A DNA stretch of 64,000 bases, from the NCBI GenBank assembly GCA_937959265.1, contig CALGMA010000008.1, positions 372,001-436,000 of the forward strand. Direction: 5' to 3'. Shown one piece after another: positions 60,244 to 64,000 of the stretch (the stretch's first letter is position 1; each line of letters starts with the position of its first letter). The notes beneath the pieces are model-generated. The model was not told where the DNA came from, ran no database searches, and worked only from the letters and a program-made list of their open reading frames with translations. The stretch comes from an uncultured Anaerolineae bacterium. Lineage in GTDB: Bacteria > Chloroflexota > Anaerolineae > J036 > Brachytrichaceae. The position numbers were made by a program, and so were the translations under genes.

Positions 60244-60846
60244 TTACGTTGACGTCGGAATTCGAGCGTGCGACAAAACGCTGGTTTCGCCGATGATCAA
60301 AAGCATCGCGCACACACTGGTGGTCGTCATGACCAGAGCGACGATTTCGGCCGGCGATATGTCATGTGGTGCGGCAGGCGGCGTCAACCATGACGAACTG
60401 GCTAGCAGCACACTCAACAAGAGCAAAATCGAATTGCGCATGAGCGTCCCCCATCCGATCTGCGAACTCTCGCCGCCAAAGCAGTTGCAGGCGAAGTGAT
60501 GATCTTTCGTGATATGGACTGCCATCAACGCAGTAAACAACAGCAGCAACCCGGTTGCGACCAGCGCCGTAGCTTTGACTTCGACGCCAATCAAAAAAAA
60601 GCAAGCCAAGCCAAATTCCATCAGGGGTAGCAGTCGCGCGATGTAACCGGCAGTGGAAGGATTGAGCCGATCGAAGCTAAATCGTTGAACCGCTTGCGTC
60701 AAAGATGCGTGTTGCGACTTCATTTTCGCTGCCGCCGACGCCAAGAACATGACGCCCAAGACCATTCGTGCGACGAGAAGCAGTGCGTTTGGAAAGTCCC
60801 AGGAGGAACTTGCGCTAAAGGTGTACATACTGATCTCTGTGTTCAT
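60244..60846 (-). CDS. MauE/DoxX-like redox membrane protein
   Basis: 200 residues from the ATG at 60846. Four to five membrane helices; N-terminal VARMVLGVMFLASAAAKM (about 22-39) is the MauE/DoxX opening; a paired NCFGGE motif (about 112) supplies one cysteine. MauE family members work with MauD to make disulfides in the periplasm. Starts 7 bases after the WD40-like gene stop, so the two are translated together; a start 18 bases downstream (MYTF) is also possible. Confidence 0.82.
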   Translation of the reverse strand: MNTEISMYTFSASSSWDFPNALLLVARMVLGVMFLASAAAKMKSQHASLTQAVQRFSFDRLNPSTAGYIARLLPLMEFGLACFFLIGVEVKATALVATGLLLLFTALMAVHITKDHHFACNCFGGESSQIGWGTLMRNSILLLLSVLLASSSWLTPPAAPHDISPAEIVALVMTTTSVCAMLLIIGETSVLSHARIPTST

Positions 60847-60853
60847 CCCATGC

Positions 60854-62104
60854 TCAGGATCCGGCGCCCACCGCGCGATCCACATCTATGATTTGAAGGT
60901 CGCCGTTGTAGCCGATCAGGCGCTTGCCATCGGGGCTGAACGCCACGCTGGAAAAGCAGCGTTCATCTAGTCTCGACAGGCGCTTTCCACCCTCCACTGA
61001 GTAGACGAACACACCTTGCTGAGCCTGCAGGACGATGCGCGTTCCATCTCGGCTTAGTTGCACAGCGGGGCATGAGCGCATCCTTTCGGAGTCAGGCTTG
61101 GAGTCAAGCGCCGGTGTGACGTCATCCATATAAATATAAATCTGGCGCACGACTTTGCCGCTCGTCACATCCCACACTGTCGCCTCGGCTGTCGCCTCCC
61201 CGACCAGGACGGCAGCCAGCCGCTTCCCATCTTCGCTGAAGGCAAGGGACGCCGGCCAGGCGCCGATGGTATTGGCGCGGGTCGCCGTCATGATTGTTGA
61301 CCACTCAAACTGCCGGTGTAATGCACCCGTGTCAGCCGCGAACACGTGAATACCAGTGTCAACCACGCAAGCTAACCATCGGTTATCGGGGCTGAACGTG
61401 TCCGGCTGTCCCGAACTTGAAGCGGCAATCCGTTCAGCGAGGGATCCGCATCGTGCGCCAGGCGACGGCAGTGATTGGCGCACCCACTGATCGGTTCTTT
61501 CATTCACGCCTATCCCAACATCCCATACATCACTTTTCGTGGGTCCATGCACGATCATGCGCTGCCCATTGCGGCTAAACGTCACGCTGCTGCCAAGAAC
61601 GTTCAGGCTAGCCGGCTTTTCAAGTATGCGGACGAGCTTCAAGCTGGAAGCGTCGTAAAAATCCACAGTGCGCGGCGTCACCAAGATGAACTGTTTCCCA
61701 TCGGGCAACCAGGCGATCGCTTCGACAGGACCACGACTGCCAACGACACGTGGCAGGTGATGTCGTTCCTGCCGGCTTTTGTCCATGCTCGAGGTGGCGC
61801 TCGAGGTGATCGTCAATGAAGTATTGACATGTGATGGCGCTGACAGCAACGGCGCTGTGGAGACGAGGAAGTGTCGAGCTTCGGGCGAGGTCAACAGCAT
61901 ACCCACGACCGCAAGCAGCACGACAGCAAAAGCGTTTACCGCACGCAAGCGCATGCGCTTTGGTTGCGAATGGCATTGCTGCCGTTGAGCCAACAGGCGA
62001 CGCACATGCGGCAGGACATCCGCCGTCGGTGGGACGCCGCGCCCAGCATATTCTGCAAGCGCACGCGCGATTTTCTGATCGGACAGCTCAGGCAAGTCGT
62101 TCAT
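60854..62104 (-). CDS. Membrane-anchored beta-propeller protein, putative anti-sigma factor
   Basis: 416 residues: N-terminal cytoplasmic part (1-54, helical, PPTADVLPHVRRLLAQ), one membrane helix (about 55-73), then an extracytoplasmic beta-propeller of WD40-like blades (about 115-400; AIAWLPDGKQFILVTPRTVDFYD, VTFSRNGQRMIVHGP, VAFSPDGKRLIGYNG). The gene follows the ECF sigma gene by 45 bases. Position and topology (cytoplasmic head, sensor outside) fit an anti-sigma factor that senses an envelope condition; the head is not a recognised zinc-type domain, so this is inference. Confidence 0.75.
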   Translation of the reverse strand: MNDLPELSDQKIARALAEYAGRGVPPTADVLPHVRRLLAQRQQCHSQPKRMRLRAVNAFAVVLLAVVGMLLTSPEARHFLVSTAPLLSAPSHVNTSLTITSSATSSMDKSRQERHHLPRVVGSRGPVEAIAWLPDGKQFILVTPRTVDFYDASSLKLVRILEKPASLNVLGSSVTFSRNGQRMIVHGPTKSDVWDVGIGVNERTDQWVRQSLPSPGARCGSLAERIAASSSGQPDTFSPDNRWLACVVDTGIHVFAADTGALHRQFEWSTIMTATRANTIGAWPASLAFSEDGKRLAAVLVGEATAEATVWDVTSGKVVRQIYIYMDDVTPALDSKPDSERMRSCPAVQLSRDGTRIVLQAQQGVFVYSVEGGKRLSRLDERCFSSVAFSPDGKRLIGYNGDLQIIDVDRAVGAGS

Positions 62105-62149
62105 CAGTTATCAATAGATTGATCAGCCGATTGATCAGCTTGGTTGCAT

Positions 62150-62743
62150 TCACTTCCCGAGCGACCATGCTTTCAAGCGGTCCTGAAGCGGCGGTGATGC
62201 GCTCAACACCTTTCTCAGATGTTTTCGGGCTTCGTGCATTCGCCACTTCACGGTCCCCAGCGGTGTCTTCAGCGTCTCAGCAATCGTCTGCTCGTTCATG
62301 TCCAGGTAAAAGCGCAAAACCACGATGGCGCGTTGATCCGAGGGAAGCGCATGAATGGCATTCACGATCGCATCGCGCGTTTCACTGATCGCAACACACT
62401 CATCAGGCTGAGGCGCGGGATCGATGTGCCATTCGAATTCGTCTTCGCTCAAATGGCGATGCTTGTTGCGTCGCAACCACTGCAATGCGCCGTTTACGAC
62501 AATGCGGTAGAACCACGGCGAAAAAGATTTGCGCGGATCGAATTGGTCAATCTGCTCGTACGCGCGCACAAAAGCCTCGGCCACGATGTCATCGGCGGCT
62601 TGACGATCAGCGACGATGAGATAAGCCGTGCGCAGCGCACGCAATTGATGCTGCTGCACCAGCAATTCCAGCCCCCGGATATCGCGACGTTTCAGTAAGG
62701 CAATCGCTGCTTGCTCGTCGCCGCTCGCATCGTGACTCGCCAC
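62150..62743 (-). CDS. ECF-type RNA polymerase sigma factor
   Basis: About 197 residues from a GTG at 62743. Region 2 (VAEAFVRAYEQIDQFDPRKSFSPWFYRI) and region 4 (LPSDQRAIVVLRFYLDMNEQTIAETLKTPLGTVKWRMHEARK) are intact. Directs transcription in response to envelope signals; probably drives its own operon (anti-sigma, MauE, MauD, cysteine-rich protein). A longer frame up to 62890 overlaps the response-regulator start, so a later start is likely; the GTG has no strong ribosome-binding site, so it is uncertain. Confidence 0.88.
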   Translation of the reverse strand: MASHDASGDEQAAIALLKRRDIRGLELLVQQHQLRALRTAYLIVADRQAADDIVAEAFVRAYEQIDQFDPRKSFSPWFYRIVVNGALQWLRRNKHRHLSEDEFEWHIDPAPQPDECVAISETRDAIVNAIHALPSDQRAIVVLRFYLDMNEQTIAETLKTPLGTVKWRMHEARKHLRKVLSASPPLQDRLKAWSLGK

Positions 62744-62753
62744 GTGTCTAATA

Positions 62754-62782
62754 GTTATATGCACGACGCCGAAAAAAGGTTG
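62754..62782 (-). promoter_or_regulatory. Weak candidate promoter for the sigma-factor operon
   Basis: On the minus strand CAACCT (62777-62782) and TATAAC (62754-62759) are 17 bases apart, just before the GTG start. They could be -35 and -10 boxes, but neither is a strong match to a known class. Confidence 0.25.
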
Positions 62783-62882
62783 GCTGGCAAAGTGCGCTTC
62801 TTCGAGCCGAGGAGCGAGCGGGCGATCGGCTGAACAAACCTGTGCAAACGATCGTTCACTTGCGCGTGGATAATCTACGCCG

Positions 62883-63614
62883 ATGCGCAAGCCCGCTGTC
62901 TGGGTCGTTGAAGACGAGCGCGCGATCTCCAGTGCGCTGGAGATTCTTCTGCAACATGCAGGCTATGACGTGCGAGTGTTTGCGCGCGGGGCGGACTTTT
63001 TTGCGGCCTTCGCCTCCTTCCAACCCGATCTGATCTTGCTCGACCTCAACCTGCCGGACATAGATGGGCTTGACGTGTGCCGGGCAGCCCGCGACCTCGC
63101 CGCTTACATCCCGATCCTCATGCTCACCGCGCGCAACGAGCCGGTGGACAAGCTGATCGGCTTCGAAGCGGGCGCGGACATCTATCTCATCAAACCGTAT
63201 GACCCGCGCGAGCTACTCGCCCAGATCAAGGCTATCTTCCGCTTGATCGAGCGTCACGGACAGAGCCAGGCCGAGGGCGGCGCCAGGCGGCCGACGGAGC
63301 TACCCCTCACCAACGGCCCGCTGATGATGTGGGACCTTCGGCGCCGCGTCGAACTGAACGGCCAGCCGCTCGACCTGTCGCCGAAGGAATACGACCTGCT
63401 CAAGATTCTGCTGCGCCATCCTGGGCGCGTCTTCGGGCGCGAGACGCTATTGCGTCTGGTCTGGGGCTACGAATTCACCGGCGACTCGCGCACGGTGGAC
63501 GTGCACGTGCAACGCCTGCGCCAGAAATTGGAAGCCGATCCCTCACAGCCGCGAGTGCTGCTGACGGTGCGCGGCGTCGGTTACAAGCTGGCGGCGCAGG
63601 ACGAGGACGCATGA
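62883..63614 (+). CDS. OmpR/PhoB-type response regulator
   Basis: 243 residues. Receiver domain with acidic pair EDE near the N-terminus (VVEDERAI), phospho-acceptor Asp in LDLNLPDIDG (about residue 55) and Lys of LIKPYDPRE; C-terminal winged helix (ELNGQPLDLSPKEYDLLKILLRHPGRVFGRETLLRLVWG). The histidine kinase starts inside its stop codon (ATGA), so they are a pair. Divergent from the sigma operon. Confidence 0.95.
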   Translation: MRKPAVWVVEDERAISSALEILLQHAGYDVRVFARGADFFAAFASFQPDLILLDLNLPDIDGLDVCRAARDLAAYIPILMLTARNEPVDKLIGFEAGADIYLIKPYDPRELLAQIKAIFRLIERHGQSQAEGGARRPTELPLTNGPLMMWDLRRRVELNGQPLDLSPKEYDLLKILLRHPGRVFGRETLLRLVWGYEFTGDSRTVDVHVQRLRQKLEADPSQPRVLLTVRGVGYKLAAQDEDA

Positions 63615-64000
63615 TTATCTTCGACCTCAGGCTCGTTATCTTTGCGTTGGTCGCCTTGCTCTTGCTGTGCGTCGCGCTGGCGATCTGGCTCGACCGCGCG
63701 CGCTGGCGCAACGCATCCTTCCGCGAGCAGGAGCGGCGCATGGCCGAGCTGTGGCACAAGCTGCAGGCCGCGCAGCAAGACCTTCGGCTGCTCTCGCACG
63801 AGGTGCGCACGCCATTGACCGCCATTCAAGGCCATGTGGAAGTGCTGCGCACCGCGCGACTGCCGGACGAGGTTCGCGACTCATCCTTAAGCTTGATCGG
63901 CGCGGAATCCCAACGCATCCGGCATCTGCTGGATGCGTTGGTGGAACTCGGCCGGCTCGATCTGGACGAGGACGTGGTGGACAAGCCGGTGGCCCTCCTG
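63611..64000 (+). CDS. Sensor histidine kinase, 3' end outside the window
   Basis: 130 residues visible, cut by the window end. One N-terminal membrane helix (about 8-26), a short coiled coil, then the HisKA domain with the phospho-acceptor His in LLSHEVRTPLTAIQGH (about residue 63). The ATPase domain lies beyond the edge. Overlaps the response-regulator stop by four bases, the usual coupling. No large sensor domain: the signal must come through the membrane or a partner. Confidence 0.9.
   Translation, partial: MIIFDLRLVIFALVALLLLCVALAIWLDRARWRNASFREQERRMAELWHKLQAAQQDLRLLSHEVRTPLTAIQGHVEVLRTARLPDEVRDSSLSLIGAESQRIRHLLDALVELGRLDLDEDVVDKPVALL

Noticed and set aside
62744..62890. Longer sigma-factor N-terminus up to 62890
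   Set aside because: It would overlap the start of the response-regulator gene, and the extra residues do not look like sigma region 1 or 2.

Overview
The window is high-GC, gene-dense bacterial DNA with no rRNA, tRNA or CRISPR array that I could see. Gene content (GPP34-family protein, a ComP-like PDZ sensor kinase, MauE/MauD-type redox proteins, META-domain lipoprotein, large carbohydrate ABC clusters with TAT-exported binding proteins) and style suggest a member of the Chloroflexota, probably Anaerolineae-like. This is inference from gene repertoire only; no marker gene was compared.

Layout. 0-8.6 kb: 3' part of metG, a convergent polyprenyl-phosphate sugar transferase, a GPP34 protein, a Tm-1-like/PEP-hydrolase-like pair with a Crp/Fnr regulator, small membrane, cupin and DUF6882-like genes. 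8.7-18.2 kb: a probable inserted island bounded by a 31-bp inverted repeat (8711-8741 and 18133-18163) with transposase remnants at both ends. It carries a short secreted hydrophobic peptide, SdpA-like and SdpB/HTTM-like proteins, a membrane transglutaminase-like protein, a tiny translationally coupled lipoprotein, a polytopic membrane protein, and a divergent NarL-type regulator plus PDZ-containing histidine kinase. It looks like a regulated peptide-toxin (sporulation-delaying-protein-like) system. 18.2-36 kb: ordinary metabolic genes (sugar isomerase, FAD oxidoreductase, LarA-like/GNAT/amidohydrolase operon, quinone reductase, NUDIX, gamma-glutamyltransferase, YbaK, META lipoprotein, DUF937, HdeD, mtnA, Zn-dehydrogenase) and a STAND-WD40 protein.

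36-58.7 kb: a large sugar/polyol utilisation locus. Four minus-strand genes (epimerase-like TIM barrel, 2-hydroxyacid dehydrogenase, VOC protein, enolase-superfamily dehydratase) diverge from a SorC regulator that heads a plus-strand series: fused E1 alpha-beta 2-oxoacid/acetoin dehydrogenase, E2, one ABC importer without ATPase, FGGY kinase, cupin, Zn-dehydrogenase, GpsA-like dehydrogenase, xylulokinase, a second ABC importer and one ATPase. The substrate is not determined by sequence alone; a polyol or ketose is the best guess.

58.7-62.8 kb: a six-gene minus-strand operon: ECF sigma factor, membrane-anchored WD40-like putative anti-sigma protein, MauE-like and MauD-like redox proteins, a TAT-exported protein with 14 cysteines in its last 58 residues, and a small unknown protein. 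It looks like a dedicated disulfide-maturation system for an extracytoplasmic cysteine-rich product. 62.9-64 kb: a response regulator and the start of its histidine kinase, cut by the window edge.

The two least ordinary regions are the SDP-like island (9.4-17.2 kb) and the sigma/MauDE/cysteine-rich operon (58.7-62.8 kb).
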